This document shows, piece after piece, positions 25,801-36,683 of a stretch of DNA of 64,000 bases. The stretch covers positions 30,808,716-30,872,715 of the forward strand of contig NC_035176.2 of the NCBI RefSeq assembly GCF_001659605.2, written 5' to 3'. The notes under the pieces are model-generated. The model had not been told where the DNA came from. It was given only the letters and a program-made list of their open reading frames with translations, and did no database searches. Within the stretch, counting starts at the first letter, position 1. Each line of letters starts with the position of its first letter. Made by a program: the position numbers and the translations under genes. This DNA comes from Manihot esculenta (lineage: Eukaryota; Streptophyta; Magnoliopsida; Malpighiales; Euphorbiaceae).

Positions 25801-26590
25801 ATTCTAATATTGAATTCTCTCACTCTCTCTCTCTCTCTCCCCTTGGCGTAAAACCATCTAGAGTTGCTTTAAAACCGAAACAATTGCATTCTGACTGTTT
25901 GGGCATATTTATTCTCTGTAGTGTCTTTTTTAACAGCACAACTGAAGTTTGTTATGGCTTGCAGGGTAAATTTTATTTGCTGCTGCTTGGAACAACAGCT
26001 TTGAGTTTGGTAAGTGCAAGACCTTTATGCTTTGCCTTTATGTTATAGTGATGTTTAAAAAACTACAAGTACTTAAGCCCCATCCATATCCTTGTGGCCT
26101 TGAGAGTGCAATATAGAGCCTAATTTGCTGCGTTAAAATATGTATTAGTGAATCTGAATCGTTGTATGGCATTGAGTTTGTGTATTGGCATGGGCTTAAC
26201 AAGTCATTTACGTTAAGGATTTGTAACTCCTCGAGTAATTTTGCAGGTGACTACGCCATTGCTTTTCAAGTTGATTCCTGCTGTCATTCATCTTGGAGTA
26301 CTATTGCATTGGTTTCCCCCTGATAGTCCAATGGAGGTAATTGTCTGCTTTCATACATGCATAGATGCACAAGCACATTAATGCAAATATGCATATTTCT
26401 CTAATTCCCACCAGGCAGACTGCATATGGTTTAAAATTTTGTCAATTCCAGTGAGGAAAAGTGTTTTGAGGTGTCATCCCTTTTTTTTGCATATGATTTC
26501 TCCTTCCAGATTGGATATAAAGGAGATAGCTTTGGCGCAGATAGTGCTAAGTCTGTTACTTTGATGGTCGAAGGCCCTCATGATTCATGA
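16879..26590 (+). CDS. KEA: K+ efflux antiporter, KEA4/5/6 type
   Basis: Twenty exons give a 570-residue protein: 16879-17074, 17530-17573, 18654-18712, 18852-18930, 19074-19135, 19231-19306, 19399-19473, 19872-19943, 20042-20125, 23113-23181, 23627-23704, 23882-23970, 24308-24404, 24472-24525, 24796-24891, 25161-25349, 25447-25524, 25965-26009, 26247-26336 and 26510-26590. All phases agree. Residues 1 to about 22 form a signal peptide. A hydrophilic lumenal segment with NxT/S sites precedes the monovalent cation:proton antiporter-2 domain (from about residue 150). That domain includes GYLLAGSIIGPGGL (176-189), LFALGLEFS, and LVLQDCAVG with the family's ion-coupling Gln-Asp pair at 298-299. 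There is no C-terminal KTN (NAD-binding) domain, which separates this group from plastid KEA1-3. KEA4-6 exchange K+ for H+ in Golgi, trans-Golgi and prevacuolar compartments and set lumenal pH (family knowledge). The exon 4 acceptor was placed at 18852, because the later CAG would break the frame. The exon 1 donor (GTCCGT) is weak. Intron 9 is 3 kb and holds mobile-element remains. Confidence 0.93.
20425..22140. mobile_element. Inverted-repeat-bounded insertion in antiporter intron 9 (tentative)
   Basis: The left border near 20425 reads like CTTATGTTGTGTTTGAATAG followed by AGGAAGGAAAATAATGAG. The reverse complement of the right border near 22095-22135 reads CTTATGTTTGGATTGAGGGA followed by AAATAAATGAGGAAGGAAA. 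These resemble imperfect terminal inverted repeats. A similar motif in inverted form also occurs near 20715-20745 (CCTCTTAGCCAAACATG), so a shorter nested unit 20425-20745 is possible. Open frames inside (for example 20717-21181) have no recognisable domain. Target duplications were not found. It is an insertion of uncertain class, probably non-autonomous. Confidence 0.35.
22205..22345 (+). mobile_element. LINE reverse-transcriptase C-terminal tail fragment
   Basis: Conceptual translation gives DRIKNDHILQRMVVAPIRGK, then MRDS. After a +1 frameshift it continues RLRWFGHIQRRASNALVQKC. This is the characteristic end of the reverse-transcriptase polyprotein of plant non-LTR elements (usual form: R-RWFGHV-RR). 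The preceding catalytic part (YADD) is missing and the frame is broken, so it is a dead fragment in intron 9 of the antiporter gene, in the same orientation as the gene. Confidence 0.7.
22975..22987 (+). repeat. Poly-G tract in antiporter intron 9
   Basis: A run of about 13 guanines lies 125 bp upstream of exon 10. It is a second long G homopolymer in the window, and on the sense strand of a transcribed intron it could form a G-quadruplex in the pre-mRNA. Confidence 0.8.
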
Positions 26591-29500
26591 TATTAAGTAG
26601 AACATGAATCATGGAAATTTCAGCATTTACCTGATGGACTTCTTATACTCTGGAGGACAGGTCCGAAAGAGCGCAAAGGAGGTTGACTGATCAAACACCC
26701 TTTTTATCATAAAAAAGCTGTTCATGTTGCCAAACTAACCAGCGAGGGTGGATGATAAATCCAATTGAGATCAAGAAATCAAGAGCTCTGTAGATATGCT
26801 TCATACGCCAACATATTTCTAAATTTTGTTCAGGTCACCTCTCTACTCTCCAAGATGGCCTTTTTGTGTAAAATATCCATTTTTGTAATATGACTTGATT
26901 CAGTCTGCTTCTTTTTTCCTCCTCCCTTTGCTTAATAATTAGTTAATTGTCTGTCTTTCCATTTCAATTTTTCCCTTAAAATCCAAGGTGGTCACGAAAC
27001 TTATTATATTTTAATTATAAATGTAATGATAACCACACCAAGTAAATAAGATCAAATTTCACTTGATGTTTGTTGCGTTATATAGCAATACAATGTGCTG
27101 ATTGGATACTAGTCTACGGTTTGTAATTTGGATTTTGTGCGTACACAATTCATATTTGTAGCACTACCAAATATATGTATATATTCAGCAGAAGCAGAAG
27201 CCAAGTTTGTTTATGTATTCAACTATGTGCGCGAATTGTGACCTGCAAATTTTGCTATTCTTTTTTGGGTTATGTCTCATGTCTCCCTTGGCTTTTAATC
27301 CTTTTAACCACCATATACATAATCAGCAAAAGCAAGTTTTGTTATTTTTTCAAAAAAAAAAATCTTTTTTTCTTGAGCTTATTTTTGTTAACTTTGCACC
27401 TCTACTTTGATGTTAAAATTTTTATTTTGTTATTATATACATAAAAAATTGCTTCAATATATTGTTGAAATTCAGTGAATCAAGTAGTTAAATATTTTAT
27501 TTATTTCTTGATTTTATTTTGTTAACTTTGATGTTGGAATTGGGATTTGGGAGGGTCAAACCTATGAAAATTGCATGTGTTGATTTGATAAATTTGCTAG
27601 CGTTTCTCATGAAATATAAACCACAACTCCGTTGTCCAAATAGCCAAAAAAAAAAGGAGATTGTTGAGGTTGGGGAACAATAAATTGGCTCCTTTGCAGA
27701 TGGCTACAGGTAATGGAGATCCTTGTCTATGCCTCTATGGTAGTTCATATGTCACTGCAAGGCATGAGTAATTACTAGACATTTTCCAAATCATTAAGCA
27801 TTCATGAACATTTTTCTTTAAATAAAAAAATAAGACTCGATATTATGGTTTCTCGATTTTAATAAAAAAAAAGTTTATATGATTTTAGCCAATAAAATAT
27901 CTAGAAGTGTTTATTAAACTTAGTTTGTAAAATTAATTAGTCTAATGAACTAAAACATGTTTTGATAATAGCGTTTTGACTCTCCCTGTATTTCTTTTGA
28001 AGCATGACTTCAAAGGAACAAAATTTACCCTCAAAATACCCATTTGCAACGGAAAAAAGGATTTTTTTTTTTTTTGAGGAATTGGATTTTAACAGAAAAA
28101 AAAAAGATTATACAGCTTAATGAGAACCTGCAAAAGAATTGCATTGCAATCTTCCAAAAAAGGTAAAATAACGTGGATTTTGAAAATAAAAAGGAAAGAA
28201 TCTAAAAATAGTATTCTCGTACTTTATCATGAAATACAAACTCTTTGCTATCCTAGAATGGTCCTTCTTGGTCGAGAGATTTCCAATCCCAGCCAAACAA
28301 CAAAATCTGACAATTGGAGAGCAAAACTAGGCAGGAAATTTCCTGTAATTAAAGTTTATTATTTCCTCAATCAAAACCTAATATTAGAGTAATGAATGAG
28401 ATCCACCGGAATGTCTGGATTTAAACACTTAAACAGCGATTTGATTAAATAGATTTGATTAAATAGATTGGTCATTCATCCATAATTAATTTTGTTAAAT
28501 CCATCCATATTTGATTTTAAAGAATGAATATGTAAAATAGAAAAAGGCAGTCAGGATCGACTACGAATATTTCCGGTGGAGATTTTTGAACACTCAAGTT
28601 AGATAAAAAATTATTTTATGAGATTTATCAACATAATGAGAAAATGAGAGACTATAATAAATATATATTAAAATCTTTTAAAAGAAATTTTTCAAAGGGT
28701 CTCTAATTCAAGAGTTCTTATGTGGTTTTTAGAGAAATTAGTTTCTTTTTCTTTTTCGAGCCTTAGTTTTTTGGGAGAGTGAAAACCTATAATAACTTGA
28801 GGGAGAAGAGAGATGGATCCCTCTTGAGGTTGGTTTTTCTTGGATATTCATATCTCGATTTCCTGTTTTATATCCAATCGGATTTGATAGTGGTGTGGTG
28901 CGGTAGTCATGTCAAATGACGACTGATCAATGCTGAATCCACTATTCTAGAAATGTTTTTTTTATTATTATTATAAGTTATAAATTTCTTTCTCCATGCT
29001 TGTTATTGTTTTCTTTCCCATCTTGATGATTGGTAAACTACATATATTCCTGCATTTTTTACAAAAGGTCATTTGATTTATCAATCTTAGAGCCATCTTA
29101 TTTAATCTCTAAATTTTTATAAATTTTGTAATAACGGCTAAAAAATCATTTCTCTTTTTTCCTCTCTCTCCCAAAGATGTAGATTCCAATGAAGGCACCT
29201 ACAAAATTAATTACTATAGTAATTAACTTCTTAATATATGCTATTTAATATATATTAAAAAATAAAATTTATCAGTTTTAAAAATAATTGAATAATATAA
29301 ATAAAGGTTATATTATTAGTATAAATAATATAAAATTTATTGTTTTTAATAATATTAATTATATTTTTTAATTTAAATAAAAATAAATACATATATTCCG
29401 GCAAGAGAAAAATAAAAGAATTAAATAATATTTTTAATAAAAATCTTTTTTACAATTAATGTTTCTTAACATTTATTATTTTACTACTAAACCTACTTTT

Positions 29501-30046
29501 GATGCCCTAATTTTATTTTAATAAAAGCTTTTTTGGCAATGTTAAATGATTAAAGATTTAAATCATCACCTTGCCTTTTTCTCAAAACGATTTTTATTTT
29601 TATTTTTGTTAAACAATCAACTTTTGAATTCTTTATGTTTTTTGCAATTATTATTAAAAATATTTTCTAAAATATATTAATTAAAATTTAAAATAATTAA
29701 ATAAAAAATATATTTTGTAATCTCTCAACCTTATCCATAAGGGTTACCCTTTTGCTCCACAATCACTTTTGCAGATAATCTTCCTCAGGCTGCCAAGTGA
29801 AATTGAAATAATAATAGTGAATTTGGTAGTGAAGCCACAAGGTCTGAGCTATTGAAGGGGACATGACAGATTTGTCCTTTTGTTAGTGCAATAATCCAAA
29901 TTAAATTTTTGTCACATTAAACTCTAACAAATCCATTAGTATCCAAATATTGAAGGCAAAGGAAAAGTCAAACAAGTTCACTGATTAACCAAAAAACAAA
30001 AAAAATCCACAACACTGTAATTAATTATCTAAAATTTAAAATTAAT

Positions 30047-30893
30047 AAATAATAAAAATTTATAATTTAATCATTAAATATTTTCATTACTAATAAATTA
30101 AATTTTATATTTTTAAAAATATTTTTATTATTTTTTTATCAATCAAATAATCTTTTTATTTATTTTTATCGTTAAAAATTTAATAAAAAAACTAAATTAC
30201 TTTTCCTTTTCTCCAATTCCTCCTCCTTTTTCTTCCCTTCTTTCTTCTCCTCCTCCTCTTCATCATTATTATCATTTTCTTTTCATTCTTCTTTTGTATT
30301 TCTTTTTTCTTATTTATCATTATTTCTTCTCTTTACTTTCTTTTAAAAATAAAGAAAAACTATTTCATTAATAAAAAAAACAATAAAAATATTTTAATAA
30401 ATATGAAAAAAGATAAAAATATTTTAATAAATTTCTGAAAATATAAAAACTGACTTGTTAATAATAGCAATATATAGAGACTAAATAAAAAATTGTATGA
30501 GAGTAAAATTAGATTTTAAAAATTTTTTCTTTCATTATTTATCTATTTTTAATAAAAAATAATATGAAATAAATATATCGTTGATGGAGAGAAACGATAA
30601 CAGTATTTTAATACATCTAATAAAAGATAAAGATATTTTAATATATTTCTGAAAATATAAAATTTGACTTGTTAATAATAGTAATATCCAGAGACTAAAT
30701 AAAAAATTTTATTTAAGAATAAAATTAAATTTTAAAAATTTTATCCTTAATCATTTATTTATTTAAAAAAATATATAAAATAATTATTTCATTGACAAAG
30801 AAAAAATATAAAATTATTTTAATAAATTTTTAAAAATATAAAAATTGGTTTATTAATGGTAATAATATTTAAAAATTAAATAATAAATTTTTC
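30047..30893. repeat. Diverged direct and inverted AT-rich repeats
   Basis: A unit containing AATATTTTAATAAATTTCTG, then AAAATATAAAAACTGACTTG, then TTAATAATAG recurs in the same orientation at about 30413-30510, 30620-30712 and 30805-30893. Its approximate reverse complement is at about 30047-30150. The layout suggests old miniature transposons or a decayed element with inverted ends. Low complexity makes exact borders unsafe. Confidence 0.45.
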
Positions 30894-32825
30894 AATAAGT
30901 AAATTAATCACCAAAAAACTTATTCCGCAGTAATTAAAAAATTACTATTCAAAAGATTGAAAAATATAATGCGGATAATAATTTATTAATTCGATAATTA
31001 AAATATATTATATATATGACAATTTTATATCAATGAAAAGAAATTAGTTAATTTAAAATTATTAAATATTTTAAATTAAATAAAAATAAATTCAAAAATT
31101 ATTTAAGCGGAATATAAGTAACAAATTTTTAAAGGATAAAGAAAGGATGGTTGAGAGATGCATACAAATCAAAGGACACCTCATTGATAGCAACAGCAAA
31201 TAAACAAGACATGCTAGCTAGTTGGGTAAAAGGTCACTGTAGCTTAAAAGTGATTCATAACTGTGACAACTGATATAAGTTCAAGCAGACAAATTCAGGC
31301 ACATACACACACAGATGCCACAGCTTCTCAACCTTAATTATTTTAATTTTACTGCTACTAAAATCCTTGCTTATATATCCTTTATTTTAATTTTTCATGT
31401 ATTTTTATTATAAAAAAATTAATAGAAAATGAAAAATCATACCTGTAGTTAATGCTGTAGGGGTCCCCAGCCCCCCCTCCTCCAATTGTTCTTTAACCTT
31501 TTTCCAAATGGTTCCCAAAGTAAGCAACATAATCTGATGGAATTTAATATGCTATTATTAGACAAGAGATGATAATCTATATGCAGATGTGCTGTTTATA
31601 TATGAATATAAGCTTGTGGACTACCTTCATTCTCTTCTTTCCTTATCTTCTAAATAAAAAGCTCTAAATTCATGGAGATGTGCCAAGTTTCTAGTCACTC
31701 ATTCTTACAAAATACACATCTTTACTTCTAAAATGATATGTACAAACCTATACGATTCGAATAAATTCGGTTATTTTTTATAAAATTATAAAAAAATATT
31801 TTATAATTTTATCGATTTTTTATTTTAAAATATATGATTCATTTTGTATTGATGTAATATCTATAGTTGTAGTGCTAAAACTAACTATAATTTTTAAACA
31901 CGGTTAGAAATATTACATGAAAATCATATTAGGAGAATATCAATTGCCACAAATTAAAATATAGATTTTGAAGTGAAAATAAATGAAATTATACAATTTT
32001 TTTTATATTTTTTTTAATTAATAATTATATTTTGATCATCACATCAATATTTTCTGATGATATTTGCAAATTGTCATTTATTTGCTAATAGATCGATGCT
32101 TAAAACGTATTGTTTTGATACATAGACTTTAAAGTGGAAATGAGTAAAACGAAATGATATTTTTTTATATTTTCTCTTTTTTTTTTTATAATTGGATCCA
32201 TTCGAATTTGATTCGTAGGTATTTTTAGAGACGACTTTACTCCCAATGAGCTGAAACTCATTGATATTATAAAGTTCTTTTTAATGCTTGAGAACTTGAA
32301 TTTTTTTTTTTTTTTTAAAGTATCGATATAACACATCTGATTCAAAATAAGTGAAATATGGATTAAAGGGTCCAGAAGCATAAAATTTTCCAACTAAGAA
32401 ATTGAAAGTTAAGGATGTGAATAGTTTCACATAGTGGCTGCTTTTATGTAGGTCTTGCTTGATGATTTCTATCTTATTCTAATCTTGTTCAACTCATAGG
32501 TGTAAATATGCAATCTTTGTCATGGAAAGATCCTAATGGAAATGGTAAAGATCATCTAGAAGTACCCACGCAGAAGAATTGACTAAGAAATTAAGCAGAT
32601 GGAGATCATGCATATGCATGTACATGCACTATTATAATAATTTAATAACACTTTTTATTCGTCGTCAAAAATAAAAAAAAATTATTATTTTTTGTGTAAA
32701 TAGTGAAGTAAATGCAGCAAATTTCAAATAGTTATTATTCGCACTTAAAATATATAAGATAATAATTTATTAATAGTCGATGTCTTAATTCTATTTTTAT
32801 GGTGTTAATTTTGTTTATGAAAGCT

Positions 32826-32847
32826 AGAGAGAGAGAGAGAGAGAGAG
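32826..32847. repeat. (GA)n microsatellite
   Basis: A pure GA dinucleotide tract of about 11 units lies in intergenic DNA, 0.8 kb from the MYB 3' end. Confidence 0.9.
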
Positions 32848-33638
32848 GCGGTATGCGTAATTTTGTCTCTGCAACTTTGGGCGATTCATCTTTCCCATTG
32901 AAATTGTAGGACCTAAGAAAAGACCCCAGTTCCAGATTTATGATTTTGTTCACTGTTATGCCATAAGCATGAATGGTCCCATAAGGCCATGTTTGGACAA
33001 AAAATAAGGCTTGAGTTGTCAGTGTCTATAACTGTATTCATTCAGCTGCCTCAATTATTACAATTACTGCTGCTATTACTGTTGTTATATACTGTGTATG
33101 ACGCATATGATTTTCATGTGCAAAAACGCAGTCTCTTCAGGAACGACTAAATTAACTTGCTATATAAGAATGGAAAGGAAAATGAAATGATTCCATTCAA
33201 GAACTTAGAAAAGAAAAATAATAAAATAATTATAGTAATGGAAACCCCACTTTACAATTTGTTTAAGGCTTATGAGGAATTGGAAACTGGAGATATTCCA
33301 AATTAGTACTGTTATTATACTTTTTTTATTAATTACGTGCAAATTTAATTAGATGAGACTGGTAATTATGATTGATTAGGTTCTGGTTTATGAAAATTTT
33401 AATAGATTATCGTATATGTTACAAATTCGATAGCTGCAAATCAACATATCTATCTAGCTAGCTACCAATTTCCTAGAAGAAAATTTGCTAGAAAATAATA
33501 ATAATAAAGAACTTAAGGATGGATGTCTTGATTAACTTCTGTATTAACACATGATGACTAACACTGGAAATCAATAGCACTGAGAGTGATATATAAGCTT
33601 CATCTCAGCTTGGATATTAGTCAATTAGCAAAAACTAG

Positions 33639-35020
33639 CTATGTAGCTCTTATGGAGATAAGAAAAGAACTTGGGGAAGATTTATTTCCTTCCAGAGGAG
33701 GTGGACAGGCAAGAGTGAGCTCCAGATCATCATTAGACGCTACGACATCTGAAGATGTTGGTTTTGATCTGTCTGAAGGTCTTGGAAGAGGTAACAAATG
33801 GTGGCAAGGAGCTAGTTGATGATGATATTCAGTTTCTTGATTATTATCAGTGGAGTGAAGGCCTTGCAGAAGAGAAGGTAGAATGGTATCTGGCTTCAAG
33901 TATTGATGACTAGGAACTTGATGATCACTTTGCTTGGAGTTGCGAGTCCCAACCTACGTGAACACAAATCAATATCAGAACTACAAAAATTTAACAAAAT
34001 ATATACAAACGAAATTCACAAACATAAACGGACGTAAGAAATATGTTTTCTTTATGAACCCTTGACCAATATAGAAGACTAGAAGGGTACTCATACCATG
34101 TCGAAGAGGCTCGAACGGCGCTTCTTGCTGTTGAGGCTAGCAAGGCGTAGGAAGTATTTTTGAGCATGGCTAGCAACTTGGGTTGGAGTTCTTGTAGTCA
34201 CATAGTTTCTGGAGATGCCTCTCCAGTCTCCTTTGCCTAGCCTCTCAAGGCCGATTAGAAATGTTCGATGTTCCTCTTCTGTCCATGGAACTCCTATAAT
34301 CATCCAAAAATTATGTAAATTTTCCTTTTTAATGAACGTAAAGTACTCGTACCAAAGCTGTGTTGGTGATTTGAAATCATCAACTCAAGTGAATTTTGCT
34401 ATTTTCCTGTGTAGTTTTAGATATGAATAGGCTAGAAATAATTGGACTAGAAAATATGGAAGCAAGAACCCTCAGAAATAGAAATAAATCGGCTACAGTA
34501 TGATCCTTTTTCTTTTCTTTTCTTCTCTTTTCTTTTTTGGTTTCCCTTTATATGAAAAGGGAAAAAAAAGCATTATTATCAATAATACCCTAAATGAGGA
34601 AAAAATCAATCATATCACATAAATATTTTTCTAGTTATTTTGGAAACCGAAGAACATTAGAGGATTCTTATATGGATGGAGGTGAATATATATATATATG
34701 GAAGACTCACCCTTCTTTCTTTCCTGGATTGGGCCGATGAGGCCATCAGAGAGATAACCAGTGGATGTTCTATCAGGAATATCATCGGCAGGAACTAGAG
34801 AAGAACACAAAGAAGAAGAAGACGGAGAAGAAGAAGAGGACAAACACTCCATGCTAAAACTCTTTTTCATAGCAATAGAAGAAGAAGAAGAAGATGAAGA
34901 AGAAGATAGGTCAAGTTGCACTCCAAAAAGCCTAACTCCAGCAACAAGAGTTCCTCTGAAATTGGTGCAGGTCCTTGAATTATGGCCTATGTTCCCGCAA
35001 TGTGAGCACTTCCTGCCCAT
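33639..35020 (-). CDS. One-repeat MYB transcription factor (KUA1/MYBS3-like, SHAQKYF class)
   Basis: Three minus-strand exons, 35020-34711, 34293-34097 and 33953-33639, encode 273 residues. Residues 5-18 form a zinc knuckle CX2CX4HX4C (C5, C8, H13, C18). RLFGV at 30-34 matches the R/KLFGV repression motif. A run-rich serine linker (about 39-72) follows. The MYB repeat spans about 104-153, with W107, W127 and the diagnostic SHAQKYF at 145-151. LELTL at 246-250 fits the LxLxL EAR motif. The two repression motifs suggest a transcriptional repressor, as shown for KUA1, the relative that promotes leaf cell expansion. SHAQKYF MYBs bind TATCCA/TTATCC-type elements. The closest remembered match is Arabidopsis At5g56840. 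The serine runs come from imperfect TCT/TCC codon repeats. The start ATG is followed at once by the conserved GRKCSHCG, so the start is secure. Confidence 0.92.
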
Positions 35021-35300
35021 TTCCGCCCAGACAAAGCTCAGTTTCTTACACTAACAACCAACAAAAACCACAAATAACAAACTCAGACAGAGAGATAGAT
35101 AGAGAGAGAGAGAAAGGAGAATAACTAATAGTTTGGTGGATATATGATGATGGGTAAGGTGGGCTCATGGAAATGGATGCACACCAAGAGAAGATGATTG
35201 GATGGACATAGTTGGATATTTTTCCAACTTGGCTTATAAACAAAAGAAATGAAATGCAGCCTGCAATTACAAATCTCTCTCTCTCTCTAGAAAGCTTATC
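35021..35300 (-). promoter_or_regulatory. MYB 5' leader with (CT)n tract
   Basis: On the minus strand the leader carries a pyrimidine-rich segment. It corresponds to the GA-rich plus strand at 35085-35117, with a second CT/GA tract at 35274-35289. CT microsatellites are common in plant 5' UTRs and core promoters. No TATA box was assigned. Confidence 0.4.
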
Positions 35301-35346
35301 TTATAGCTAATGGGTATCTTTCTTGCGGAGATTAAAGCATTCTATA

Positions 35347-35350
<4 letters not shown>

Positions 35351-35377
<27 letters not shown>
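35351..35377. repeat. (AT)n microsatellite
   Basis: An uninterrupted AT dinucleotide tract of about 13 units lies upstream of the MYB gene. Confidence 0.9.
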
Positions 35378-36658
35378 AATTAACTTAGTAGGGTTTTGGT
35401 AATTAGATTTGAAGAACCTTAATTAAAAAAGTCTCTTAAATAATCCTCCAATGGGTTTGAAGGTTTGGTTACCATCTGACTTAAGAGAAGGGGTTGAAGA
35501 ATCTTAGAAAATGAGAAGTTTGAAAGTTGGTATTGATCAACCAATGCCTCTTTCTTAGGAATTTCACAAAAATGGAAGGAAAAAAAAACATTATGCATAA
35601 GACTATTTACTTTGAATATTTCTTCTAGTTAGTTAACCAAAGTATAATGGAAATGTAATTCTTTATGCATGGTTAAATCAATAAATTAATACAAATTTCA
35701 TTACATCAAATGCTTAAAAAAACCCAAAACAAAATAAAAAAAAAAATTAAAAAATTAAATTTGATATATATTCCTTGAAGTCTCACATAGATGAGAAGTT
35801 GAATAAATAAATTAGAGAGGAATATTCCCATTTTCCTTATTAGTAAAGCAATATAATTAAATAAATAAATGAGATATTGATAGAGACAGAGATGTAATAT
35901 AATAATAATGAAATCTCTCCCAACTAGATATGTTTTGTCTTATTATTATATATATATATGTAATTAGGAGGCAAGCCAAGTTGTTACAGATTTTAAGATA
36001 ATGGGTTTTATATTAATCCAATGTATGTGGAGCTCAAGTTCAGAATTTGGATTCATTTGGCATTATCATGGAAACGAATCTTCCCTTGTGGAGATTGGAC
36101 AATTTTTTTTTTTTAATTTCTTTTAATTTTATATATTTGTTTTTAATTAATGGTACAATTTGTTAGCTACTTGTTTTGGAATTCCTTGTGAGTTTAAAAC
36201 AGATCATGAGGCTTCCCTAGCCCACAGAGAGAACCATCGCCTTGGTAAATAATAGAAAAAATTATTATTTAATTTTTATCGTATATCCTTTAATTTTAAA
36301 AAATATATTAAAATATTAATAATATTTTAAAAGTTTATTAATTAATTTTTTTTATTAATTTTATTATTAAATATTTTATTATTTAACCTTATAATTTTGA
36401 AAAAAATTATTAATTGTCTCTTTATTTGTGTATTTTAAATAGTAATTTTTAAAATAATATAAAATATTTTATTAATAAAATTATTATATAAAATTTATAA
36501 TTTTAAATTTTAAATAATAATTTCATAATAATATAATATTTATGCATAATATTACATATATTAATTATTTATTACTTTATAATATATAATATCTAATATT
36601 TTGTATTGATATTATTTAGTACTTTTAGTATTATACACACAACAAAATTAAAATTAAA

Positions 36659-36683
36659 TATATATATATATATATATATATAT
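36659..36683. repeat. (AT)n microsatellite
   Basis: An AT dinucleotide tract of about 12 units lies in AT-rich intergenic DNA. Confidence 0.9.

Larger units (their letters stand above)
26591..33638. other. Gene-poor AT-rich region
   Basis: About 7 kb lies between the antiporter 3' end and the MYB gene. The first 350 bp is probably antiporter 3' UTR. I found no exon series, RNA gene or intact transposon. Open frames (for example 28120-28392) show no domain. The segment 30050-30890 holds diverged repeats described separately. More balanced sequence at 31150-31330 and 31440-31720 is unexplained. A (GA)n tract lies at 32826-32847. Confidence 0.5.

Noticed and set aside
28120..28392. 90-codon plus-strand frame in the gene desert
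   Set aside because: It is Lys-rich with no recognisable motif and no neighbouring exons.
34761..35054. Plus-strand Glu-rich open frame
   Set aside because: It is the complement of the serine codon runs in the MYB gene and has no independent support.
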